A DNA stretch of 64,000 nt, taken from the NCBI GenBank assembly GCA_964058805.1, contig CAXKVV010000338.1, forward strand, positions 1 through 64,000, given 5' to 3'. The stretch comes from Schoenoplectus triqueter. Its lineage: Eukaryota > Streptophyta > Magnoliopsida > Poales > Cyperaceae. Positions 48,580 to 57,612 of the stretch are shown here, one piece after another. Both the position numbers and the translations under genes were made by a program. The notes below the pieces were generated by a model that made no database searches, was not told the DNA's origin, and saw only the letters and a program-made list of their open reading frames with translations. How positions within the stretch are numbered: the stretch's first letter is position 1; every line of letters begins with the position of its first letter.

Positions 48580-48869
48580 ATTCTGGACATCGATCCAATT
48601 CCTAAAACGTAACATTCCTAAATCAAAATAATTACATATATTCCATTAGTAAAAACCAACAGCGTAGTGTTATTAACCATGACATCTTAGTAGTTTTGTT
48701 TTGCAATCCTCTTTACTTTGAGACATTGTCTAGTAGAAAGAATATAAATTTTCAATTGTAAATTATTAAGAAAGTCTTCACAATTACCGCTTTCTCACGA
48801 CGACTCGGAACAAATACAATCTCATTTTAGAAAATAAACATCGCACAAGGGAGGGATACCCCACATAAT

Positions 48870-49126
48870 ATAAGCTTTTTTTATAAAAAAAAATGATAAA
48901 TATTTTTTCTTCGATGTGATGTCGCTCAAACAATTCTATGTGCTAAGCAAGAACAACGAAAGTAAATCTAGAAGTTACTTTATCTCTAAAGATAGTTTAC
49001 TCTTTGCTTCGTCCAAGAATCACCTTAAGCCAGTAAAGTTTTGGACTTTTCAGTGGAAGGAAAAATAAACATTACAAAACTTCAAACCTTACTCGAAGCA
49101 GAATTAATCAGGTGAGTTGTAGAATA
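48870..49126 (-). repeat. Segmental duplicate, matches 50640-50866
   Basis: About 230 bp match 50640-50866 in the same orientation, including GTGCTAAGCAAGAA, AAGATAGTTTA(C/T)TCTTTGCTT, GCCAGTAAA(G/A)TTTTGGACTT and AACTTCAAACCTTACTCGAA. The match ends at about 49118-49126, just where V-PPase coding sequence begins on the other side, marking a breakpoint. Confidence 0.85.
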
Positions 49127-49130
49127 ACAA

Positions 49131-49260
49131 ATATGGCACCAACAATCAAGCCAATGAAGACCTTGGTGGTTAAGACATCTACAGTTGAGATTGCAGCATG
49201 ACTCACGAAGGCTCCAAAGAGGGAAAGGGAAACAAATGCGGCTGAACCGATAGCAAAACA
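49131..49260 (-). pseudogene. V-type H+-pyrophosphatase fragment, exon c
   Basis: Frame reads [40 protein letters not shown] and stops being homologous after GA. This is a membrane-helix part of plant vacuolar H+-PPase ([20 protein letters not shown]...TVDVLTPKVxIGLxVGAMLPYWF). The enzyme pumps protons into the vacuole using pyrophosphate. The expected acceptor AG just before the first codon is AA (CTCCAA|TG), so splicing to exon a looks impaired. The exon is cut off before LPYWF at the junction with the duplicated segment. Confidence 0.88.
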
Positions 49261-49413
49261 TTGGAGGGATAGGTTAGTCAATTATTAAGTAGGTAATAGA
49301 AGTTGTATTTATTCGTGTCTCTAGAAGTTGAGCCAATGGAACACAGGATGAAGGTATATGCGCCTTATAGCGATAACAGAAGACAGTTAAAATAGAATTT
49401 AATCAAATAATAC

Positions 49414-49742
49414 CTCGCTAATGGCAGCAGTTGTGTTTCCAGCAGCGTTAAGTGCATCAGACCTCTCTCTAATCCTATGGCTCATGCCAGCCATCTCAGC
49501 AATACCACCTGTATTGTCACTGGTTTGCCCATATGCATAAATGGCCAAACTAGTGGCAATTGTACTGAGCATGCCGAGGGAGCAACTGCAACACCATACA
49601 TTGCTACAAAGCTGAAACTGTCAAAGATGCTCATAGCAATAGCAATGATTGGGATGATGATGGATTTATAGCCGAGAGCAAGACCAAAGATAACATTGGT
49701 GGCTGCACCAGTGCGACATGAGTCAGCAACACCTGCACAGGG
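49414..49742 (-). pseudogene. V-type H+-pyrophosphatase fragment, exon a, frameshifted
   Basis: Bounded by acceptor CTGTTACAG and donor TAGCGAG|GTATTA. It reads [49 protein letters not shown], then after a frameshift [34 protein letters not shown] and TAAIS. This matches plant V-PPase ([27 protein letters not shown]...[24 protein letters not shown]). A second small indel near the 5' end shifts SPVQ out of the VADSCRTG frame. The pyrophosphate-binding motifs of the enzyme are not included in this segment, so even without lesions it could not be active. Confidence 0.92.
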
Positions 49743-50107
49743 CTGTAACAGGGAGGAAATGTCAAAATTGATAGAAACTAGAATATGGAAAATTCAGTAG
49801 TGAAAAGCCATATATATGTGAAGGAAGATAAGTGGATTTGAGTTACTTATTTTTAAGCAGTCACTGGTATTTAATATTAGTGTCCTATTGACTTTCTGAC
49901 AAATTCCAATGCTTAGAAGTGCTCAACAGAAGAACCTCTAAAATTACAAATTTGGTGCACTATTTTGTTCGGTATCAATACATAAGATGGACACAACAGC
50001 TTTAGGCTATGATTACAAAAATATCTATTTAATTCACACTTATCACTTATCAGAAACATAATATATCACATATATTTTTCCTTAAATAAAGATATCCATT
50101 TTAGTAC

Positions 50108-50211
50108 CTGTATGAATTGCTTGTGTAGTACTCGGTCACAAAACCAATAACCAGACCAACCCAAAGACCATCCTCGCAAGCCTCTTCTGTGCATTCTCCA
50201 ACAAGCTCAGT
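50108..50211 (-). pseudogene. Chimeric exon: TCP11-like exon E2 start fused to V-PPase exon b
   Basis: The exon starts after a CTTACAG acceptor in TCP11 sequence (LSLLENAQKRLAR). At about 50172 it passes without an intron into V-PPase sequence (GLWVGLVIGFVTEYYTSNSY), ending at donor CATACAG|GTACTA. The two reading frames do not match across the fusion. The V-PPase part corresponds to the helix preceding [13 protein letters not shown] in exon a, with correct exon order and splice phase. This is direct sequence evidence for recombination between two unrelated genes inside an exon. Confidence 0.88.
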
Positions 50212-50507
50212 CTGTAAGTTTCATCTCACTTGTTAACAAACAACACTGACATATAGTGTGTATATGTTTTACTTATTTAACAAGTTAGTGACAGAAATAA
50301 CTAAATAGCAATTACCAAGTGCTTACTGCTCTACTCACACGGATTCTTACCAGTACAAAATACCCTGCCTAAATAGCAAAAGTGCCAACTTCTCAACTTA
50401 CACATTAAAATCTCATCTACCAGTTTTACCATCCTGATAAAAGAATGCAGCCTGAAGCTCTAACTAACAGTATGTTAACTTATACATGTAAAAAAGTTAG
50501 GAAATAC

Positions 50508-50579
50508 CTTTCTGCTCAGCAGCAAAAAGTCTGGCCTGGATTCATTGGCCAAGATCCTCCTCTTGAGACGACCATGAAG
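50508..50579 (-). pseudogene. TCP11-like exon E1, second truncated copy
   Basis: Reads SWSSQEEDLGQ, a TGA stop, IQARLFAAEQK up to donor AGAAAG|GTATTT. It duplicates 47347-47420. Here the Gln-Leu-x-x-Lys/Arg-Leu register is intact (no frameshift), but an arginine-position codon is TGA, whereas the copy at 47347 has the frameshift and no stop. The two copies therefore decayed independently. The 5' part of the exon is missing, replaced by AAAT-repeat DNA at 50580. Confidence 0.85.
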
Positions 50580-50583
50580 CAAT

Positions 50584-50650
50584 AAAAATGATAAATGAAT
50601 GAATATATAAATAAATAAATAAATAAGTAAGTAAATAAATAAATAAATAT
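50584..50650. repeat. (AAAT)n microsatellite
   Basis: AATAAATAAATAAATAAGTA-type repeat at the break between duplicated segments. Confidence 0.85.
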
Positions 50651-50866
50651 TTTCTTCAAAGTGCTAAGCAAGAATAACAAAACTAAATCTGAAACTTACT
50701 TTATCTACAAAGATAGTTTATTCTTTGCTTGATCCAAGCATCATCTTAAGCCAGTAAAATTTTGGACTTTTAAATGAAAGGAAAAATAAACATTAAAAAA
50801 CTTCAAACCTTACTCGAAGCAGAATGGATCAGGTGAATTGTAGGATAGTAAACACTTCACCGCTTA
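50640..50866 (-). repeat. Segmental duplicate, matches 48870-49126
   Basis: Same sequence as 48870-49126, with scattered differences. Here it lies directly upstream (leftward transcription) of the second TCP11 exon copy. Confidence 0.85.
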
Positions 50867-50993
50867 CAATTCATCCATTGTAAATTTCTATGATAATTCA
50901 TGTTTGGCGGTATATTCAAGTACATGCAGCATGAGGTAAGTCTCAGGGTGAACACACAAACCTAACTACAGATGTATAGATCTTTACCAAAAA

Positions 50994-52260
50994 GGTCCTC
51001 AACATTTTATCATGAAAAATTTATTGACAAAAAACGAACACTACTAAATTTATAAATAATGGTGTGAAAGGTTGGATGATATTGTTAGTGATGCTGTACA
51101 AGAGGTCTCTACAACAACAGAAACACGAGAAGCTATAGCATAGCAAATACCAAATGTTCATTTATTGTTAACTATAATTAGTTTGTTTGTTGTAACAGAA
51201 TTGTAGTTAGTATAGAGATCAAAGTTATAAATAGCAGTTGTATAAATATGTACAGATAATACAATTGAGTAAAGAATCATTTGTCTCACATATATTAATC
51301 TCAAGCATATTAATAGTAACAAATAACGAACACGCAACGTTGTAGATTTAAGCCATTTAAAAAATAATCTATTAAAATAAAATCAATTTCTGACAAAATT
51401 AAAAGGAATAGAGAAAAAAATATTTACAAACTCTAAATCTTTTAATTTTATTAGAATTTTTTTATTTTGATCGATTATTTTTTAAATGACTTAAATCTAC
51501 AACGTTGTGTGTTCCTTATTTGTTATTATTAATATGCTTGAGACTAATATCGTATAACCTTTCACACCATCATTTAAAAATACTTATCAAAATAAAAGAA
51601 AATTTCTGACAAAATTAAAAAAAATTAGAGAAAAAATATTTACAAACTCTAATTCTTTTAATTTTGTCAGAAATTTTCTTTTATTTTGATCAAGTATTTT
51701 TTTACATGGCTTGAATCTACAATGTTGTGTGTTTATTATTATTAATATGCTTAAGATTAATATCATATAAACTTTCACACCATCATTTAAAAAATACTTC
51801 ATCAAAATAAAAGAAAATTTCTGACAAAATTAAAAAAATTAGAGAAAAAAATATTTACAAACTCTAATTTTTTAAATTTTTTCAGAAATTTTCTTTTATA
51901 TTGATCAAGTATTTTTCTAAATGGTTTCAATCTACAACAATATTAATATGCCTGAGATTAAAATCATAAAACTTTTCACACCATCCTTTAAAAAATGCTC
52001 AATCAAAATAAAAGAAAATTTCTAACAAAAATAAAAGAATTAGAGAAAAAATATTTACAAACTCTAATTCTTTTAATTTTGACAGAATTTTCATTTATTT
52101 TGATTGAGTATTTTTTTAAATGGCTTAAATCTACAATGTTATGTGTTTGTTATTATCAATATGCTTGAGATTAATATCAGGTAACCTTTCACACCATTAT
52201 TTATAAATTTAGTAGTTTTTGTTTTTGTCGAGAAATTATTGATGATAAAATGTTAAGGAC
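50994..52260. mobile_element. Fold-back element with about 80-bp inverted ends and palindromic tandem units
   Basis: The ends (50994-51075 and reverse complement of 52185-52260) match over about 80 bp, e.g. AACATTTTATCAT and ACTAAATTTATAAATAATGG followed by TGTGAAAGGTT. Between them four units of about 205-220 bp follow one another. Each holds an imperfect palindrome: AAAATAAAAGAAAATTTCTG...CAGAAATTTTCTTTTATTTT around an AATATTTACAAACTCTAA centre, then ATCTACAA(C/T)GTTGTGTGTT and TTAATATGCTTGAGA. No coding capacity. Target duplication not identified. Confidence 0.75.
51083..51290 (+). mobile_element. Probable solo LTR or LTR-like insert, 208 bp
   Basis: This segment interrupts the first unit of the fold-back array. 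It starts TGTTAG and ends CTCACA, with GATAT before and TATAT after (4 of 5 bases alike). It carries a TATAAATAG motif near 51223. Comparison with the uninterrupted units shows that the flanks (GGTGTGAAAGGTT and AATCTCAAGCATATTAAT) were once adjacent. The length and TG...CA ends suit a small copia-type LTR. Confidence 0.5.
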
Positions 52261-52599
52261 ATTTCTTGATCAAGCATATTAAAGGAAAATCTTGATAATA
52301 ATTAAAAAAAAATTGATAAAAATTAAAAGGATTATAGATTGGAATATCTTATTTGTACAATGCAAGGTAGATGTAAATTAGAGATGAGTAGAAACAACAT
52401 TCGCAAGTTGCCAAAAGTAAAACAGCAGCAGAAAGGACAAGCAATAAAATAAAGCATAGACATTAATTAGAGCAACGAAAATAAAATATGCTGATATAGA
52501 AATCAAAAACTCACTTCAAAAATAAGAAGCAGCAGCAGCAGGGACAAGTACGCTTAGTTCTCAAGCACCTTCATTGAAAAACAAGATTGTTAAACCTTC
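52261..52599. other. Spacer, no gene recognised
   Basis: A-rich. Two AGCAGCAG-rich patches at 52422 and 52529 are loosely alike. Confidence 0.45.
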
Positions 52600-52699
52600 C
52601 TAGATTTTATTTCCAATGGGGCCATCTATGCTGCATGAATAAGTTGGAAGCGCTGAGCGCCAGGAGCCTGTGCTGTCGGGCGAAGTCCCTTCAGATTTT
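52600..52699 (-). other. Candidate exon, unidentified
   Basis: After acceptor CTGCTTGACTTCAG one frame reads ENLKGLRPTAQAPGAQRF before a stop. Higher GC than its surroundings suggests a former coding segment. Family not recognised. Confidence 0.3.
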
Positions 52700-53125
52700 C
52701 TGAAGTCAAGCAGAAAGACGGAAATAAATAATTAAGATGTTCAGACTAAATTATCCTTTCCAATAGAACCTACATAAGATAAGTTCAATTTCGTCAGGGA
52801 AAAAAATTAGCCACCTAATCCTTCACTAGTGAACAGGCAAATATATTTTTAAATATCTTTCATGAGACTTAAAGAATTACAAATGTGTAGGCAGTCTAAA
52901 TGCCTTTATAATAATTATGAAAGTTTCCTATATTGAGACATGTCATACCTAATCCTTCACTAGTTTCATTTATCGAGAACTTTGAAATGTTGGAGAATTG
53001 ATTAAGCGGTCAAAATTATATGCCAATTCAATGCAACAAATTTCTCCATATTTTCACACCATGCTATTTCGATGAAATTTGCAGCAAACCATAATTACCT
53101 CAAATTGCATTGAGACGATTAAGCA

Positions 53126-53172
53126 CCAGATGTGAAACTTTCAACTGCAATTGAAATAATTATCAACAATTG
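53126..53172 (-). other. Candidate short exon, unidentified
   Basis: A 45-47 bp segment lies between acceptor TTTCAATTGCAG and an AG|GTAATT donor at about 53100-53126. Joined to the first exon at 53337 in phase it reads VESFTSGA and then stops. Confidence 0.25.
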
Positions 53173-53336
53173 GCCTCAGTTGTTATAATAAGGAAAAAAA
53201 CAACTGTAAACCCAACTGGGGAGACCGAGAGAGTTCACGAAAAAAGTGATGCATTAACTTAATTAGACACGAGCGAGCTGTGGCGAGAGAGAGTGAGAGG
53301 GGGAGAGTTCACGAAAAAGGAAAGGGAAATATGGAG

Positions 53337-53540
53337 AGAGAGGGAAAAGTTACCAATCTCGAGAGCCTTGCGAATGGCGACAGCACCATCTGACATCAGA
53401 GACAACAACCCCGCCAACAGCCACAACATACCAGGATTTAGGGTTTTTATTCCCAGGGATTTAGGGTGAAAAGCAATACAGGAGAGGCGAAGAGAAAAAA
53501 CATAGTAGAGAGCGGCGCCGTGATTTATATTATCTTAGGT
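53337..53540 (-). promoter_or_regulatory. Promoter, 5' UTR and first exon of an unidentified - strand gene
   Basis: Read leftward: a TATA-like ATATAAATC (about 53522-53530), then CT-rich leader with CACCCTAAATCC and AAACCCTAAATCC, close to the plant telo-box AAACCCTAA found in promoters of growth and translation genes. An ATG at about 53431 opens MLWLLAGLLSLMSDGAVAIR and KALEI, ending at donor GAGATTG|GTAACT at 53337. The product is unknown; downstream candidate exons contain stops. It is at the upstream end of the gene-fragment cluster and could drive its transcription. Confidence 0.4.
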
Positions 53541-53607
53541 GGGAGATGAGGAGCAAAACCCTGGGATTTAGGTTTTGCTTTTTTTTTTCGTGCGTTACTA
53601 CAATCTG

Positions 53608-53696
53608 AAGAGCTGGAGAGGAGAGGAGAGGAGAGGAGAGGAGAGGAAGATCTGGAGAGGAGAGGCGAGGAGAGGAAGATCTGGAGAGGAGAGGCG
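53608..53696. repeat. GGAGA-rich purine repeat
   Basis: Repeated GAGGA/GGAGAGGAGAGG units with two copies of GGAAGATCTGGAGAGGAGAG. The Arg/Glu-rich open frame across it is a low-complexity by-product. Confidence 0.85.
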
Positions 53697-53799
53697 CTTT
53701 CGTTTGCTGAAGCCCATCCCCATCTCCCTCGTCTCCTTTGGAGGCGAGCGAAGGAGCGTCCGAGAGAGAGGAGAGAGTATGGACGGGGGCTAACAGAAG

Positions 53800-54918
53800 A
53801 TTCTAGTTTCTACGGTGCTGTTTTTACTTTCCTTCTCTACTTTTTTTAGCCCCGCTCTTTAATCAAATCTTTTTTTATTCTAATCAAATCAATGCACCGA
53901 TACGGCGTATATTTCTGAGCTTGACCCGTCATTAATGAAAAAGATCCATCAGCGATTTTATAATGGTTAGATGTCTATGATTCGCCTTCCAGTCTTCCTC
54001 GAAGATGTCTCTCGTCTGAAGATTTTTATTCTCAAAAGTGATGCATACTGCGGTGAAAAAGATACCTCCGGTTCCTATACCCCTTCAAATAATGAAAAAG
54101 ATATTTTATTATCATTAGTCTATTAATTGTGCCTAATTCCAATTCGTTTGGGCCTTTGGGATAACGTCTCGTTCTATAATTTAGAAAATTATATATATGT
54201 CTATTAAAAAATTTTCAATTAGATAATTGATCTATTAAACTTCAATTTTTTTATATTTGCCATCCAAATCCAATATTTTATAAATGTACACCTTTATTTA
54301 ATTAAGTTATGTTTAATAAACAGGATTCCGGTACAACATTTTTATGTCATAAAATAGTAATGCAATTTTAATTCTTTATATGTATGATTTTTTCTTAATC
54401 AGAACTATTTTAATAAAGAAAATATCAAGTTTGTGTGCGAGGTTATTATTTTATATTGAATGAAGATAAGGATCAAGTGCACAATTTCACTTTAACGCTT
54501 CAATAATTGTGTGAACTATCAGATTTGGTGATCCGATGGCTGGAACACCCTCGTTTTGCCCACAGAATGGATGTCAAGGTACGTACATGGTGTATCATGA
54601 TTCAGTTCATCAGGTGATAAAGAGTAGTCTCAAATTTAATTTCATCATATTTAGTAAAAATCATTACCATTAAATAATAAATTAACAGTACTTCTTTTAA
54701 TTCATAACAGACTAAAGATCACTCATTCTAGTTGGCTGCTAGGAAATGGTGAAGGGAGCGTTGTGAACTAACTTCTTTACCACTGAACGAACTCACCTCA
54801 TTATTATTGTACTGTAATTTGACAATTTTGGTGATGGGCTCAGCTTGAGCAAGCTGTGCTCATTTGCAGCCTAGTCGTGTCACACATATTTTGTAGCTAA
54901 AGAAACTCAGAAAAACTC
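53800..54918. other. Intergenic, no gene seen
   Basis: AT-rich, no recognisable coding or repeat structure. Confidence 0.5.
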
Positions 54919-54921
54919 TAA

Positions 54922-56363
54922 GGGTCCGTTTGGCAAATCAAGGAATAGCTTTGGAAGAGTGATAGAATAGTATTTTTTTTGGAAGAGTGGTAGAAGAGTG
55001 GTATTCTTGACTATTCGGAAGAGTGAAAATATCGTTTGGCAGTTGTTACTCAGAATAGTTAAAATATGAATAATTATGATACTAATAATGATGATGATAA
55101 TAATAATAGTAAAATAATAATCATAATAGTAAGATAATAATAATAATAAAGTAATAAAAAATAATCATAATAAATAATAATATTATAATAGTAATATAAT
55201 AAAAATATAAACATAATCATAATATAGTAATATAATAATAAAAAATTATAATTACCATCATAATTATAATAATATAATAATAAATAATCATAATTTTAAT
55301 AATATAATAATCATAATCATAATCATGATAATAATAATTATAGTCATAATCATAATAATATAACCATAATCATAATCATAATAATATAATAATAAAAATA
55401 TAATCATAATCATAAAAATAATTATAAATAATAATAATAATAATAATAAATTAATCATAACTATAATCAACATATAATAATATAATACAACATAATAAAA
55501 TAATAATAAAATATTAAAAAATAATCATAATAAATAATAATATTATAATAGTAATATAATAAAAATATAAACATAATCATAATATAGTAATATAATAATA
55601 ATAAAATATAATTATAATCATAATTATAATAATATAATAATAATAAGTAATCATAATTTTAAAAATATAATTATAATATAATAATCATAATCATAATAAT
55701 ATAATAATAAAAATATAATCATAAAAATAACAATAATTAAAAATAATTATAATTATAATAATATAATAATAAATTAATCATCACTATAATAAATATATAA
55801 TAATATAATACAACATTATAAAATAATAATAAATAATCATAATCATAATCATAATCATCATAATATAATAATATAATAATAAATAATCTTGATCATAATA
55901 ATATAATAATAAAATAATTATATTTATATTAATAATATAATAATATAATATTAAAATTATATTTATAATAATAATAAATAATATAATAATACTAATGGTA
56001 ACGATAATATAATAACAATAATGATAATAATAATTTAATAATAATAATAATATAATGATAATAATAATAAATCATAATCATAATATTAATATAATAATAA
56101 ATTATAATCATAAATATAATATAATAATATAATAATATTAAATCTTAATCATAATCATAATATAATAATATAATATAATATAATCAAACAATAATCGCTA
56201 TTCCGATGAGAGCTAATCCGGTATTCCACCTATAAGTTGGTATACCGGATTAGCACTATTCCGCACTCTTCTACTTAGTCTAAAATTCGTTTGGCAAATT
56301 AATTTATCGGAATAGCTATTCTATTCCAACTTTTTGCTATTCCATTGGATGTCAAACGGACCC
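54922..56363 (+). mobile_element. Harbinger/Tourist-like MITE with ATA/ATC-filled interior, best-preserved copy
   Basis: Perfect outer structure: TAA (54919-54921), GGGTCCGTTTGGCAAATC start, GATGTCAAACGGACCC end, TAA (56364-56366). The interior is about 1.1 kb of ATA/ATC/AAT-type sequence. A perfect 13-bp inverted repeat GCTAATCCGGTAT...ATACCGGATTAGC lies at 56212-56254, followed by unique AT-balanced sequence resembling the other copies. It is closely similar in sequence order to copy 1 (786-2265). Non-autonomous, with no transposase. Confidence 0.9.
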
Positions 56364-56366
56364 TAA

Positions 56367-57451
56367 GTTATTTTGTATGCCTTTTTTACACTTTTTGACA
56401 ACTCTACATCCCCCGTGACTCGTGACAGTCAACTTTTCACATCACTATACCTTCTTTTTTAAAATGGAATCCCTAGGCATCACACCATTGTACCTAATCT
56501 ATTACACAAATAAGTTAATTCTTTTGATGAAATTTAAGTTCAAGCTTATGAAAAGAATAAAAGAAACGTGATGACGGGGATAAGTTGGTTATAGTTTAAC
56601 GTTACATGCCTATCTAGCATTTTCTTTTTCCTTTTTGCTGTTTGTTTGTGATCCGATTAGGAGGAGCTCTCGTCAGGAAAAATAACTATTATTCTGAATT
56701 ATTGAATTTGATGTTTAGGCTTTTTTTTTATAAAAGCTGTGATTGATGTTTAGGCTTAATTACTAACTTGTTGTGGCCTTTATTTGTAATTTATATATTG
56801 TGAAGTAAGCTTGTTGAATAAGTCCCGACAAGTTAACTTAGAAGTTATAGAATTAATCCATATGTAGTGTATTGTATAATTTCACACAAAGGATTAATTA
56901 TTCAGATGCTTATGACTTCAGTTATAACAATATCATCAGATTTACACAATAATAACGGACAAGAGCTCTTCTTCAATGGGATTTGAGCCTCCGAAAAGAT
57001 AAAAGGTTAGAGGGTTGTTTATAATTGTTAACCGATTACTAGGTCATCAATATCCAGTCACAAACTCTGCGTTTTCAATATATTATCTTTTCTCTTTATT
57101 GTCTAAACAAAAATTAAATATGCAGTTAAAAGTAAAAAAAAGGATAGTTTCGTTAAAGGCTCTCGAATTTTCAGATTTTGGCAAGCTAGTGTTTGAATTT
57201 TTAAATTCGACAAAGATTCCACTCGTCTCAACTATATATGCAAATCATCACAAATCCCCTTTCACTGTTAACTTATTATATAATACTCAATTTTAAAATA
57301 TGAAATGACTTAAATTCTATCAGTATCTACGGTATGATATTTAAAATAATTATATTTTGATGAATTTTATTAATTTATATAAAATTAATAAATGTAGAAA
57401 ATATGTGCTTAATCAACTATTTATAACTCGTAATTGTTTGTTATTTTTTTG
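56367..57451. other. Intergenic, no gene seen
   Basis: AT-rich. A 93-codon open frame at 57015-57296 starts at a non-ATG codon and has no recognisable motif. Confidence 0.5.
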
Positions 57452-57612
57452 GTTTGTATGTTTTTTTATCTTACTTTTATAAGAAATATATAACTACAAA
57501 AATATTAAAATCGATTAAATTTTGTTTATTAAATAAAAACAATAACAAAACATTAGAAAACAATTTAACAATAAAAGCACGTGTTCTTTTATGAATTTTA
57601 ATTAGATATAAT
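57452..57612. repeat. Dispersed AT-rich repeat, copy 2
   Basis: Matches 1-190; see that entry. It lacks the 24-bp duplication. Confidence 0.6.

Noticed and set aside
49131..50211. Functional V-PPase gene
   Set aside because: Only part of the membrane domain is present, with frameshifts, a lost acceptor and truncation at both sides.
52600..53431. Possible replication protein A (RPA1) N-terminal exons, which would have supported a Helitron origin
   Set aside because: The resemblance (LRPTAQAPGAQRF and a GAVA-I start) is too short, and stops occur when exons are joined. I kept these as unidentified.
53575..53793. Arg/Glu-rich open frame
   Set aside because: Translation of a GGAGA purine repeat; low complexity, no family.
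44443..53900. Helitron termini (5' TC and 3' hairpin-CTRR) around the gene-fragment cluster
   Set aside because: Several CTAG/CTAA-like matches exist, but no convincing hairpin-CTRR with A/T insertion site could be fixed by eye.
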